From positions 90,821 to 98,189 of the forward strand of contig NVXO02000006.1 in NCBI GenBank assembly GCA_002733945.2: a stretch of DNA of 7,369 nt, written 5' to 3'. The stretch's first letter is position 1. The number at the start of each line of letters is the position of its first letter. A program made the translations under genes and the position numbers. The notes beneath the pieces are model-generated. The model saw only the letters and a list, made by a program, of their open reading frames with translations. It had not been told where the DNA came from and did not search any database. The DNA comes from Sulfurimonas sp. GTDB lineage: Bacteria; Campylobacterota; Campylobacteria; Campylobacterales; Sulfurimonadaceae. Below are positions 1-6,796 of the stretch, in pieces.

Positions 1-899
1 TCAATCGCACTGTCTATGTATCTTACAAGTTTAGTATCTGTATCCGTTCTAAAAGGATAAGAGCCTTGTGTTAAACACAGCTCATAATCAAGTCCTTTAA
101 AATGTTCTTCTACAAACAGTGTAACTTCTTTTTGTGTAGTCTTTGTGTTGTTTCTTACATTAAACATCATCTTAAGCTCATTTGGAGTTACATTTGTCAC
201 CTGCATACCTGCACGGATATCTGTAACTACAAATTTACTTGGTGAGAAAAACTCATCACCATCATCCAAATCAACTCCCGCCATATTTCCTAAAACTTTT
301 GAAATATTATGAATAGGATTTATCGCTTTCTCAGGATAAGCCGCATGGCCTTGTTTTCCCTTTAAGGTCAGATAACCATTTATAGATCCACGACGTCCTA
401 CTTTTATCGCATCACCGAATGTATTTGAACATGTTGGTTCAGCAACCACACAAGCATCTGGAAGTAAGTTGTTATTTTCTAAAAATTCTAACAGTTTTAC
501 AGTGCCGTTTACAGCTTCTCCCTCTTCATCTGAGGTAAGCATAAGAGAAAGTGTCCCTTTGAACTCTTTAGTCTCTTTAACAGCCTGTGTAAACGCAGCC
601 AAACCACTTTTCATATCTTGGGCACCACGACCATAAATAAAACCATCTTTTTCAACAGCTTCATATGGGTTTGTATCCCAGTTACTTCCAGCAGGAACTA
701 CATCTACATGTCCTGCGAAACAAAGATGTTCACCCTCTGAGAATTTTTTATAGATAAAAAGGTTTTTTATATCACCTACATCAACTCGTACTGCATCAAA
801 ACCCTCAAGGTACTCTTCTATAAAATCAAGCAGACCGCCGTCATCAGGTGTTTCACTTTTTGAGTTGATAAAAAATTTAAATAAATCAATTACATCCAC
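1..899 (-). CDS. dapE: Succinyl-diaminopimelate desuccinylase DapE (C-terminus cut by window start)
   Basis: Hydrolyses N-succinyl-LL-2,6-diaminopimelate to LL-diaminopimelate and succinate in the cytoplasm, supplying peptidoglycan cross-links and lysine. The first 299 codons are visible. The M20 peptidase family metal-site motifs are present: HVDVVP (His64, Asp66), GRGAQDMKSG (Asp95), TSDEEGE (catalytic Glu125, metal ligand Glu126) and AEPTC (Glu154). RRGSING and GKQGHAAYPE follow at about 170-195, in the dimerisation/lid region. The family is usually about 365-380 residues, so roughly 70 residues, including the last His ligand, lie outside the window. The start is GTG at 899-897: an in-frame TAG lies two codons upstream, no closer ATG fits, and AGGA (912-909) sits 9 nt before it. 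It is the last visible gene of the six-gene leftward cluster, 3 bp after the lipoprotein stop. The identification is secure; only the start codon is somewhat inferred. Confidence 0.95.
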   Translation of the reverse strand, partial: MDVIDLFKFFINSKSETPDDGGLLDFIEEYLEGFDAVRVDVGDIKNLFIYKKFSEGEHLCFAGHVDVVPAGSNWDTNPYEAVEKDGFIYGRGAQDMKSGLAAFTQAVKETKEFKGTLSLMLTSDEEGEAVNGTVKLLEFLENNNLLPDACVVAEPTCSNTFGDAIKVGRRGSINGYLTLKGKQGHAAYPEKAINPIHNISKVLGNMAGVDLDDGDEFFSPSKFVVTDIRAGMQVTNVTPNELKMMFNVRNNTKTTQKEVTLFVEEHFKGLDYELCLTQGSYPFRTDTDTKLVRYIDSAI

Positions 900-902
900 G
901 GT

Positions 903-1256
903 CTACTGTCCTGGATTATCATAAAAGACATATGGAGTTGAGAAGTTGCTGATTTCAAAGTAAAGCTTTTTTTCACCTGCATCTACTTTATAATTTTGGT
1001 TTATGTCTAAATAACCATAACCATATCTATAGTTTCTTGATTCTGAACCATTTGTAGAAATTGCGGTCGAGAGTTTATCTATTTTAATATAACGCTGTAC
1101 AAGTTTCTCACCCATATAAATATCTAAAACGCCATCTGTGCCTGTCCAGTTTTGGATACTACGGCCAATTTTATTTTGTGTTTCTTGTGTACAAGCACTA
1201 AAAAAAAGTGCTGCTGCAATCAGGACTATACTCACTACTCTTTTACGACTCGGCAT
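903..1256 (-). CDS. Small putative lipoprotein with EF-hand-like loop, unknown function
   Basis: A 117-residue protein that I do not recognise as a named family. It has a basic N-terminus (PSRKR), a hydrophobic stretch at about 7-19 and a lipobox LFFSAC with Cys22, so it is probably a lipoprotein. Thr follows the Cys rather than Asp, which by the E. coli rule would favour outer-membrane sorting. The mature part is rich in Tyr, Asn and beta-type residues. Residues 84-95, DINQNYKVDAGE, match the spacing of a 12-residue EF-hand/dockerin calcium loop (D1, N3, N5, V8, D9, E12), but only one copy is present. The start is ATG 1256-1254 with a strong AGGGAGG (1269-1263) 6 nt upstream. It lies 38 bp after trpC and 3 bp before dapE, in the same reading frame as dapE. 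Both neighbours are cytoplasmic enzymes and do not suggest a role. Confidence 0.8.
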   Translation of the reverse strand: MPSRKRVVSIVLIAAALFFSACTQETQNKIGRSIQNWTGTDGVLDIYMGEKLVQRYIKIDKLSTAISTNGSESRNYRYGYGYLDINQNYKVDAGEKKLYFEISNFSTPYVFYDNPGQ

Positions 1257-1294
1257 TTAGTGCCTCCCTATATTGAATTTTAATTCTTATCATA

Positions 1295-2086
1295 CTACAG
1301 TACTCCATTTTTAAGGAGTTTTAGTGCTGCTTCTTCATCATCAGTTCGCATTAAAGACTCACCAACTAAAAATGCATCTACGCCAGCCTTACTCAAGTCT
1401 TCTAACTGTCCATGCTCATATATACCACTCTCCGCTACGATAATCTTACCATTTGGGATAAGAGGAATTAACTCATAACAGAGGTTCATATTCATCTCAA
1501 ATGTTTGAAGGTTTCTATGGTTAATACCAATAATGTCAGCTCCGGCATAAATAGCTTTTACTAAGTCAGTTTTATCATGTACCTCAACAAGTGCTTCCAT
1601 ACCTAAGTGTCTTGTATAACCCAGTAAATCTTTGAGTTCGCCTTTAGAGAGTGCCGCGGCAATAAGTAAAATAAAATCAGCACCATGCACTACAGCTTCA
1701 AGTACTTGATACTTTGAAACTATAAAGTCTTTACGAAGAAGTGGAATACCTACATAACGACGAATACCCCCAAGATAATCAAGATTACCTTGAAAAAAAT
1801 GTGGTTCTGTTAGAATAGAAATAGCACTCGCTCCACCGCGTTCATAAGCTTGAGCAATAGCAATTGGGTCAAAATTTTCACGAATTACACCCTTTGAAGG
1901 AGAAGCCTTTTTCACCTCAGAGATAATTCTGTATGGGTCTTCCTCTGTTGCCTTTAAGTAAGGGATAACATCACGAGGTGCTCTTGCATTAAACGCAAGT
2001 GAACGTCCTAACCAATCAAGAGAAAACTCTTTTTCCCGTTTAACTAAATCCTCTTTTGTTTTTTTAATAATATCATCTAAAATCAT
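1295..2086 (-). CDS. trpC: Indole-3-glycerol phosphate synthase TrpC
   Basis: Converts 1-(2-carboxyphenylamino)-1-deoxyribulose 5-phosphate to indole-3-glycerol phosphate, CO2 and water, the penultimate block of tryptophan synthesis. The 263 residues form one (beta/alpha)8 barrel of normal single-domain length, with no fused TrpF. Conserved motifs in order are [11 protein letters not shown] (Glu57, catalytic Lys59), [18 protein letters not shown] (Lys119), ALVEVHD (Glu168), GINHRNL (Asn189), VAESGI (Glu219) and FLVGESLMR (phosphate-binding end). All the active-site residues known from the family are present. His190 replaces the more usual Asn of GINNRNL, which I do not expect to matter. Its ATG (2086-2084) overlaps the TGA of the TPR gene as ATGA, with only an A-rich stretch upstream and no clear Shine-Dalgarno, so translation is probably coupled. 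No other trp gene is adjacent, so trpC sits apart from a classical trp operon here. Confidence 0.97.
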   Translation of the reverse strand: MILDDIIKKTKEDLVKREKEFSLDWLGRSLAFNARAPRDVIPYLKATEEDPYRIISEVKKASPSKGVIRENFDPIAIAQAYERGGASAISILTEPHFFQGNLDYLGGIRRYVGIPLLRKDFIVSKYQVLEAVVHGADFILLIAAALSKGELKDLLGYTRHLGMEALVEVHDKTDLVKAIYAGADIIGINHRNLQTFEMNMNLCYELIPLIPNGKIIVAESGIYEHGQLEDLSKAGVDAFLVGESLMRTDDEEAALKLLKNGVL

Positions 2087-3369
2087 TTTCTTTTTTTACC
2101 TTTTATCTTTTTTAAACATTCGTTTATCTTTTTTATATGGACTTTCACTTCGGGGTCATCACCACCTTCCATCTGAGCCACTTCTTTTATCAGTTTATCT
2201 GCTTTTTTACACTTACCAAGTTTATAATAACCCCATGCTTTGGAGTCAAGATAAAATGCAGACTTTGGTTGCAAAATCAACACTCTATCAATATATGACA
2301 TGCCTTTTTTCACATCTACTTCATGGTCTATAAGTATATAACCAAGATAGTTGAGATAAATTGTTTGATTCTTGACTTGTATAACTTTTTCTAACTTAGT
2401 TATGACACTTTTAAGTAAAACTTTAGATGATTTGTTTTGAGCACTTTCATACTCATAAATTGCACTCTGACCAAGGTAGTCAAGATTAAGAGTTTTTGAG
2501 TATAACTTAGAAGCCAGTACATATGCTTTATCGTAGTACTTTAAAGAGGAGTACAACTGAAGAAGTCCTTCATCATTACTCTTAGACTCTTCTAAAAAGG
2601 CAGTTAAACCTTTATAGTCTTGTTTGTATGTATATATTTGAATAATTTTTTTTGCTACTTTAGGACTTGTGTCAAATTCATATAGTCGTAGATATGTTGC
2701 AAGGAGTCCATCAATATTATTATCATTTGAGTAAAAGGCTATTAAACGCAGACAGATAAGTTTTGAGCAACCAAGCATTCTAGAGTATGTCTCTAAATGT
2801 GCTATTGCCTCTTTCTTTCTTCCTAGGTTAACATAAAGAATGATAGACATCTTATCAAGTATCTTTTCATTGTTTTCTTTGACATATGCACTCTCTAAGT
2901 ACTTAACAGCCAAGTCAAACTCTTGTCGTTTGATATATATATCTGAAGTTAAGAGATAATCATTTGGTATTTTAGTCTTACTTGCTAACTCTACTGATAG
3001 TTTTATTGCTTCATCTAGTCTGTTTAGTTCAAAAAGTGCTACAACCTTATATCTAAGAAGTCTCAGGTCAAAAGCATGTTCGGTTTGGAGTTTATCTACT
3101 CTTTTGATAAGTATTTCATTCTCTCTTGCTAGCAAGTCATTTTCTAGGGAACGATATATATACTCTTGTTTATCTGATTTTTCATACAGGGTTGTAAAAA
3201 GTTCAGAAGCTGACTTATTATCATTAACTTGTTCTGCGCGTAGGGCAAAAAGTATATACGTATCTTCATCTACAAAAGATTTTTCGTTTGCTTGTACTTT
3301 TACATTCTCTTTTAAAGAGCATGAGCTAAAAATCATAACACTAATAAAAAAGATACAAAGTTTAATCAT
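2083..3369 (-). CDS. TPR-repeat putative lipoprotein
   Basis: 428 residues if started at ATG 3369-3367. The codon just before is TTG (3372-3370) and could give 429. I prefer the ATG because AGGA (3380-3377) lies 7 nt from it but only 4 nt from the TTG. The N-terminus [16 protein letters not shown] is a lipoprotein signal with Cys17, followed by Ser. The rest is almost wholly alpha-helical with degenerate tetratricopeptide repeats. The clearest pair is at about 340-405, with [37 protein letters not shown] and an EGGDDPEV turn. The tail is very basic (KKIKGKKRK). TPR proteins serve as protein-interaction scaffolds; the partner is not evident. It was not matched to a characterised factor. It overlaps the upstream YkgJ-type gene by 8 bp and trpC by 4 bp, consistent with co-translation. 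Confidence 0.85.
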   Translation of the reverse strand: MIKLCIFFISVMIFSSCSLKENVKVQANEKSFVDEDTYILFALRAEQVNDNKSASELFTTLYEKSDKQEYIYRSLENDLLARENEILIKRVDKLQTEHAFDLRLLRYKVVALFELNRLDEAIKLSVELASKTKIPNDYLLTSDIYIKRQEFDLAVKYLESAYVKENNEKILDKMSIILYVNLGRKKEAIAHLETYSRMLGCSKLICLRLIAFYSNDNNIDGLLATYLRLYEFDTSPKVAKKIIQIYTYKQDYKGLTAFLEESKSNDEGLLQLYSSLKYYDKAYVLASKLYSKTLNLDYLGQSAIYEYESAQNKSSKVLLKSVITKLEKVIQVKNQTIYLNYLGYILIDHEVDVKKGMSYIDRVLILQPKSAFYLDSKAWGYYKLGKCKKADKLIKEVAQMEGGDDPEVKVHIKKINECLKKIKGKKRK

Positions 3370-3742
3370 CAATTATTCCTGGGCACTCTTCTTTGAGCTC
3401 ATCTACATGTGTTTTAAAATAATCCCAGAAAGGAAAAGTTATACACTGTGCGGGTCTTTCTTGATATATCTTACAGCCATTACTCTCTCTATCATAAAAG
3501 ACACATTCATAAGACCCTTTATGCTGTACTTCTTTTATAGAATATTTATAGCCATGCTTAAAGAGATATTTTACCCCAAAATCATTAACGCTTAGATTTA
3601 ATAATTGGGCTATCTTAAATATCTCACTTTTTGAGACATGGATATAACCACTCTCCCCTGTGCAACATCGCCCTTCACAGCTAGCACAAGCATCTTGGTT
3701 AAAAGCATAAGGGTAACCATCTTTTTTGATTATAGTTGACAT
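3362..3742 (-). CDS. YkgJ-family cysteine-cluster protein (CxxCxxxCC)
   Basis: 126 residues matching the YkgJ/CxxCxxCC family, thought to bind zinc or an iron-sulfur cluster; its biochemical role is not settled. The diagnostic N-terminal motif CASCEGRCC has Cys19, 22, 26 and 27, followed by GESGYIHVS. Later cysteines are Cys80 (YECVFYD), Cys90 (GCKIY), Cys100 (RPAQCITFPF) and Cys120 (EECPG), in the usual order, giving eight potential ligands. The length and the RPxQCxxFPFW block are typical, so the gene looks intact. The start ATG 3742-3740 lies inside the 3' end of the methyltransferase gene (13-bp overlap), with only a weak AGAG-type ribosome site, suggesting translational coupling. Its TAA overlaps the start of the TPR gene. 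The next-door tRNA methyltransferase hints at a link with RNA modification, but this is guesswork. Confidence 0.9.
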   Translation of the reverse strand: MSTIIKKDGYPYAFNQDACASCEGRCCTGESGYIHVSKSEIFKIAQLLNLSVNDFGVKYLFKHGYKYSIKEVQHKGSYECVFYDRESNGCKIYQERPAQCITFPFWDYFKTHVDELKEECPGIIDD

Positions 3743-4425
3743 TTTATACTCTGTGTATCTGTTTTTTTAAAGATTTCTTGTGTCTTTTGTGAGTACTCAT
3801 TTTCACACATAACAATAAGTGGCTCTAAAACCTTCATCATGGATTTTGAGCCATTTCGAGCATGAACCATTACTAAAGAAGCACTTTTATTCTCTTTTGG
3901 ATGAACAAACTGTACATCACATATTCGCATTTTCACTTTTGAGACAGCCCTACATATATCTCCAAATGCACTTGCGTCATAACAGAAGATAAAATGTGAA
4001 TGAGGCTTAAGTAGTTTTGATACTTTTTTAAAAAAATCATCAAGTGGAAGATTAAAAGCGTACCTTGCGTTTAGTAGTACCGTATCTTCACTTTTTTTAA
4101 CTCCCTCGGGATAAAAGGGAGGGTTAGAGACTATAAAATCATATTTTTTTTGCTCTTCTAGTTCTAAAAAGTTTGACTCAAAAAGTTGATATTCTATCTC
4201 ATTAAGAAGTGCATTTTTTTTTGCATACTTTATAAACAATTCTTGCTTCTCAACAGCTGATACATTCGCTTTTTTAAAATCTCTTCCAACAAGTAAACCT
4301 ACTATGCCACAACCTGCCCCTACATCAAGGAGTTCTCCTTTTGGATTAAAACGAGAAATAAAGTCATATAAGAAAAGAGAGTCCGAGTTATAAGAGTATC
4401 CTGATTCTGGTTGATAAAGCGTCAT
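3730..4425 (-). CDS. Class I SAM-dependent N6-adenine methyltransferase, TrmN6-like
   Basis: 231 residues forming a Rossmann-fold methyltransferase. Motif I is LLDVGAGCGIVGLL at about 32-45, with an acidic Glu59 at the end of strand 2 for the ribose. Motif IV is VSNPPFYPEG, with NPPF at 101-104, the signature of enzymes that methylate exocyclic adenine amines. The N-terminal GYSYNSDSLFLYDFI resembles the TrmN6/YfiC group, which modifies A37 of tRNA1(Val) in E. coli, and the length is close to that family's roughly 245 residues. The substrate is inferred; another N6-adenine or HemK/RsmC-type target cannot be excluded. It is the first gene of the leftward cluster, about 32 nt downstream of a predicted start site, with AAGG 12 nt before the ATG (weak spacing). 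It contains two long A tracts, 8 at 4144-4151 and 9 at 4214-4222. Confidence 0.87.
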   Translation of the reverse strand: MTLYQPESGYSYNSDSLFLYDFISRFNPKGELLDVGAGCGIVGLLVGRDFKKANVSAVEKQELFIKYAKKNALLNEIEYQLFESNFLELEEQKKYDFIVSNPPFYPEGVKKSEDTVLLNARYAFNLPLDDFFKKVSKLLKPHSHFIFCYDASAFGDICRAVSKVKMRICDVQFVHPKENKSASLVMVHARNGSKSMMKVLEPLIVMCENEYSQKTQEIFKKTDTQSIKCQL

Positions 4426-4490
4426 GTAGGAAAGAGACCTTTTTAATTAGATATAATTTTGTTATTATATCCTATAAAGGCTTTACTCTC
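4426..4490. promoter_or_regulatory. Divergent promoter region between kdsB and the trmN6-like operon
   Basis: The 65-bp gap between two divergent start codons carries a TATAAT on each strand: plus strand 4452-4457 for kdsB and minus strand 4469-4464 for the leftward cluster. The two boxes are the arms of a perfect 7-bp inverted repeat (ATATAAT, 4451-4457; ATTATAT, 4464-4470) around TTTGTT. Predicted start sites (about 4464 rightward, about 4457 leftward) fall within the opposite -10 box, with leaders of about 27 and 32 nt. No TTGACA-like -35 is seen on either strand, which fits Campylobacterota sigma-70 promoters, where -35 conservation is poor. No experimental support is visible. Confidence 0.65.
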
Positions 4491-5207
4491 ATGATAATCA
4501 TTCCTGCACGACTTGCATCAACACGTTTTCCTCAAAAGGTTTTAGCAGACATAGGTGGACTTCCTATGGTTGTTCGAACAGCACAAAGAGTGGCACACTT
4601 AGATAGAGTTGTAGTCGCTGCAGATGACGAGAGAATCATCGAAGTTTGTAAGAGTTATGGTATTGAAGCAATGCTCACATCTACTACACATAAAAGTGGG
4701 ACAGACCGTATTCACGAATGTGCTACTATTTTAAATTTAAATGATGACGAACTTGTCATTAATGTCCAAGCTGATGAACCTTTTATCGAGCCTGATGTAG
4801 TTGAGTCACTTATAAGTAAACTTAAAACTCTACAGCAGTCAAATGAGCCTTTTATAATGGGAAGCTGTTACAATGCCATAAATGCAGAAGCAGCAGAAGA
4901 TCCAAACCTTGTTAAGGTTGTTTTAGACGACGAGGATAACGCCATTTATTTTTCACGTTCTGCAATTCCTTACAATCAGGGTGGAGGGGCAAAATACTTC
5001 GGACATATAGGGATTTATGGATTTGCTAAAAAGAGTTTAAAAGAGTTCTGTACTCTTAAAGATGCACCTATTGAAGACATAGAGAAACTAGAACAACTCC
5101 GTGCTATTTATCATCAAAAAAAGATTAGTATGGTAAAAGTTAGTAGTACTGGCTTTGGAATAGATACAGTTGAGGACTTAAAAAGAGCCGTAGAGATATT
5201 TCTCTAG
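4491..5207 (+). CDS. kdsB: 3-deoxy-manno-octulosonate cytidylyltransferase KdsB (CMP-KDO synthetase)
   Basis: Activates KDO with CTP to CMP-KDO and pyrophosphate in the cytoplasm, the committed step for putting KDO on lipid A; this points to a Gram-negative envelope. The 238 residues follow the family order: IIPARLASTRFPQK (nucleotide-binding N-terminus, Arg7, Arg12, Lys16), HKSGTDRI at 67-74, NVQADEPFIEP (Asp95, magnesium; E. coli-type enzymes have VQGDEP), FSRSAIPYN at 154-162, GHIGIYGF at 171-178, EDIEKLEQLR and GIDTVEDL near the end (Asp225, second metal ligand). The loop between the SAIPY and GHIGIYGF motifs is shorter than in E. coli KdsB, accounting for the smaller size. The start ATG has AAAGG 10 nt upstream and a TATAAT 34 nt upstream. 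It is transcribed alone and converges with the 68-residue gene, 11 bp apart. Confidence 0.97.
   Translation: MIIIPARLASTRFPQKVLADIGGLPMVVRTAQRVAHLDRVVVAADDERIIEVCKSYGIEAMLTSTTHKSGTDRIHECATILNLNDDELVINVQADEPFIEPDVVESLISKLKTLQQSNEPFIMGSCYNAINAEAAEDPNLVKVVLDDEDNAIYFSRSAIPYNQGGGAKYFGHIGIYGFAKKSLKEFCTLKDAPIEDIEKLEQLRAIYHQKKISMVKVSSTGFGIDTVEDLKRAVEIFL
5191..5206. repeat. Small perfect hairpin at the end of kdsB
   Basis: TAGAGA-TATT-TCTCTA forms a 6-bp perfect stem with a 4-nt loop covering the kdsB stop codon. The stem is AU-rich and no T run follows on the plus strand. On the minus strand a TTTTT lies 6 nt beyond it. It might weakly help termination between the convergent genes, but it does not meet the usual intrinsic terminator pattern, and no better candidate is seen in the 11-bp gap. 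Confidence 0.3.
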
Positions 5208-5218
5208 ACTCTAAAGGT

Positions 5219-5425
5219 TTAGCTACGTGCTTTAATAAAAATCGTATATGTTCCAAACTGCTCACTTACAGAAAAATTATGTCTTTGACAAAACTCCGCT
5301 TGCATTTTATCCATTATATTTTTCGCAGCAGCTTCAGCTTCAGCTTTAGTGTCGAAATCTTGGGCATCAGCCAAACCATTTTTTACAAAACAACTACATG
5401 GGTTCATTACATTTACTTTATACAT
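5219..5425 (-). CDS. 68-residue conserved-looking protein with CxC and CxxH motifs
   Basis: Not recognised as a named family. No signal peptide or membrane segment is visible, so it is probably cytoplasmic. The N-terminus holds PCSC (Cys10, Cys12), the middle is an Ala/Glu/Lys-rich helix (about 24-45), and FCQRH gives Cys46 and His49; two short strands seem to follow (FSVSEQF, TYTIFIK). The CxC and CxxH pairs could form a four-ligand metal site, although this is inference. It is likely a real gene: the ribosome site AGGAG lies 6 nt before the ATG, and the upstream response-regulator stop TAG forms part of that site (TAGGAG, 5437-5432), implying translational coupling. It is the last gene of the right-hand leftward group and converges with kdsB. 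An A/E-coding GAAGCT repeat in the middle is simply helix coding. Confidence 0.75.
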   Translation of the reverse strand: MYKVNVMNPCSCFVKNGLADAQDFDTKAEAEAAAKNIMDKMQAEFCQRHNFSVSEQFGTYTIFIKARS

Positions 5426-5434
5426 ATTAATCTC

Positions 5435-6736
5435 CTAAAAATCAAATATATCGTCGAGTTCTTCACTGACTTCTGATGCATTATGCATACTTATCATACT
5501 AGCTATTGTTTGGCAATTAACAGCGATAGTATCATTCATAAAGTCTTCACTTGGTGCTCCTGTATAAAAAGACATTTCTATCCACTTCATCAAATCCTTA
5601 CTAAATGCACTACACATTGGAGCAAGTAATTCAGAGTTTTGCATGAAAGTATCTATCTGAGTAGATATAGTAGTTGCTAAGTCAGTGAGAGCAAAAGAGA
5701 TTGGAGATACTTCAGAGTACGTTGATAATATGATCCCTATTTTTTCAATATATGTATAAATCTCTATCGCTTCATTTTCAGTAATATTACTAGAAACTAT
5801 CAACATTAATGAGTTCAGTTTTCCTGCATACTCTTCTAAATCAAGCATATCATCAGGGTCTATATAGTTATATACTTCTAATTCACTAGAGGTATAGTCA
5901 AAAGAAGGACTATGTTCAGGAGTTTGTAAGACAGCTACTTGTTCTTCAACATCTAGAGGTATAAGGATTTTTACTAACTTAAAAGAGATTTTATCTTGCT
6001 CTATCTTATACTGACATCTCACCTCATTCTTTTGCAGTAGAAACTGGAGAGTTTCTGGAGGTAGATTATCTATATTTGTAACAGTAAAGTATTTATACTC
6101 TTCATCTTCTTCTACATAAAGTCCACTCTCAACACATAATTCTATTTGCTTCTCAGCAATAGAGAAAACTGTTCGCACGACATCACTTAAACTATCTATC
6201 TTCTCTGAAACATCTAGTAAATAGTATTCCCATAGTTCTAAAAGAGCATCTTCTGTTGCTAAACTAAAATTTGTATAACGACTATAAATCTCTTTTGTAA
6301 AAAGATTCATACTTTGTGCATAAACTTTTTTACATTCCGTTGTACTATTTCTTGAGCTAATTATATGAATATAGTTAGAAATTCTTACCTTAAAGATATC
6401 CGCATTTACAGGTTTAGCTATATAGTCTTCTGCCCCACTATTGAGTATCTCTTTTTTTCTTAAAGCATCATCAACAGCACTAACAGCAATAATCATAATC
6501 TTATGATTATTTTTACGGATGATTTTTGTCGCCTCAATACCATCCATATTTGGCATCATTATGTCCATTAAAACCATACTGTAGTTTTTTGCTTGACACA
6601 TTTTAACAGCTTCTAAACCATCAACTGCATCATCCATCTTAAAGTCAATATTTTCATTCTCTTGCATATAAGCTTCAAGAAGAAGTCTTAAAATCATTCT
6701 GTTATTTTTATTGTCATCAACTATAAGCAAGTTCAT
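5435..6736 (-). CDS. Response regulator with receiver domain and unrecognised C-terminal region
   Basis: 433 residues. Residues 1-120 are a complete receiver domain: acidic pocket Asp7-Asp8, phospho-acceptor Asp58 in LMDIMMPNMDG, switch Ser86 (AVSAVDD) and Lys108-Pro109 (YIAKPV). It should therefore be phosphorylated by a histidine kinase, none of which is in the window. Residues 121-433 match no output domain that I can see: no helix-turn-helix, GGDEF, EAL, HD-GYP or methylesterase motifs. This part is mixed helical with acidic patches and a short strand-rich section at about 200-245. It ends in an acidic-aromatic tail, EELDDIFDF. The start ATG has AAGGA about 9 nt upstream. It lies 60 bp after the ParA-type gene and 9 bp before the 68-residue gene, so it could share an operon with both. 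The output may be a protein-protein interaction rather than DNA binding. Confidence 0.88.
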   Translation of the reverse strand: MNLLIVDDNKNNRMILRLLLEAYMQENENIDFKMDDAVDGLEAVKMCQAKNYSMVLMDIMMPNMDGIEATKIIRKNNHKIMIIAVSAVDDALRKKEILNSGAEDYIAKPVNADIFKVRISNYIHIISSRNSTTECKKVYAQSMNLFTKEIYSRYTNFSLATEDALLELWEYYLLDVSEKIDSLSDVVRTVFSIAEKQIELCVESGLYVEEDEEYKYFTVTNIDNLPPETLQFLLQKNEVRCQYKIEQDKISFKLVKILIPLDVEEQVAVLQTPEHSPSFDYTSSELEVYNYIDPDDMLDLEEYAGKLNSLMLIVSSNITENEAIEIYTYIEKIGIILSTYSEVSPISFALTDLATTISTQIDTFMQNSELLAPMCSAFSKDLMKWIEMSFYTGAPSEDFMNDTIAVNCQTIASMISMHNASEVSEELDDIFDF

Positions 6737-6796
6737 TTTTGTATATCCTTTTTAGCACTACTCTTTACATACTTAATTGTAGTAGTTTTTAAGACC
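6737..6796 (-). promoter_or_regulatory. Possible weak promoter upstream of the response regulator
   Basis: The 60-bp gap between the ParA-type stop and the response regulator start contains a TACAAT (6781-6776, minus strand), which would start transcription near 6770. There is no matching -35. A 6-bp inverted repeat (ACTACT/AGTAGT) flanks the segment 6757-6787, but without a proper terminator pattern. Co-transcription with the ParA-type gene is equally likely. Confidence 0.2.

Noticed and set aside
1275..1294. TATGAT and GAATT-AA-AATTC before the small lipoprotein
   Set aside because: It could be an internal -10 (1294-1289), but AT-rich 38-bp gaps often yield such matches; there is no -35 and the 5-bp repeat arms are too short to claim an operator.
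3104..3595. 163-residue open frame on the plus strand
   Set aside because: It lies antisense to the TPR lipoprotein and YkgJ-type genes, both well supported. Its product is a Ser/Phe/Ile-rich low-complexity string with no motif and no clear ribosome site.
5325..5347. Short GCTTCA/AGCTTC tandem repeat
   Set aside because: Only two to three imperfect hexamer units, explained by Glu-Ala codons of a helix in the 68-residue protein.
5279..5476. 65-residue open frame on the plus strand
   Set aside because: It is antisense to the 68-residue gene, which has a strong ribosome site. The Phe/Ser-rich product is the mirror of the Ala/Glu helix coding.
6757..6787. ACTACT/AGTAGT inverted repeat followed by T5 on the plus strand
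   Set aside because: The 6-bp arms are about 19 nt apart, the T run is on the strand with no gene ending there, and the minus strand shows no terminator pattern.
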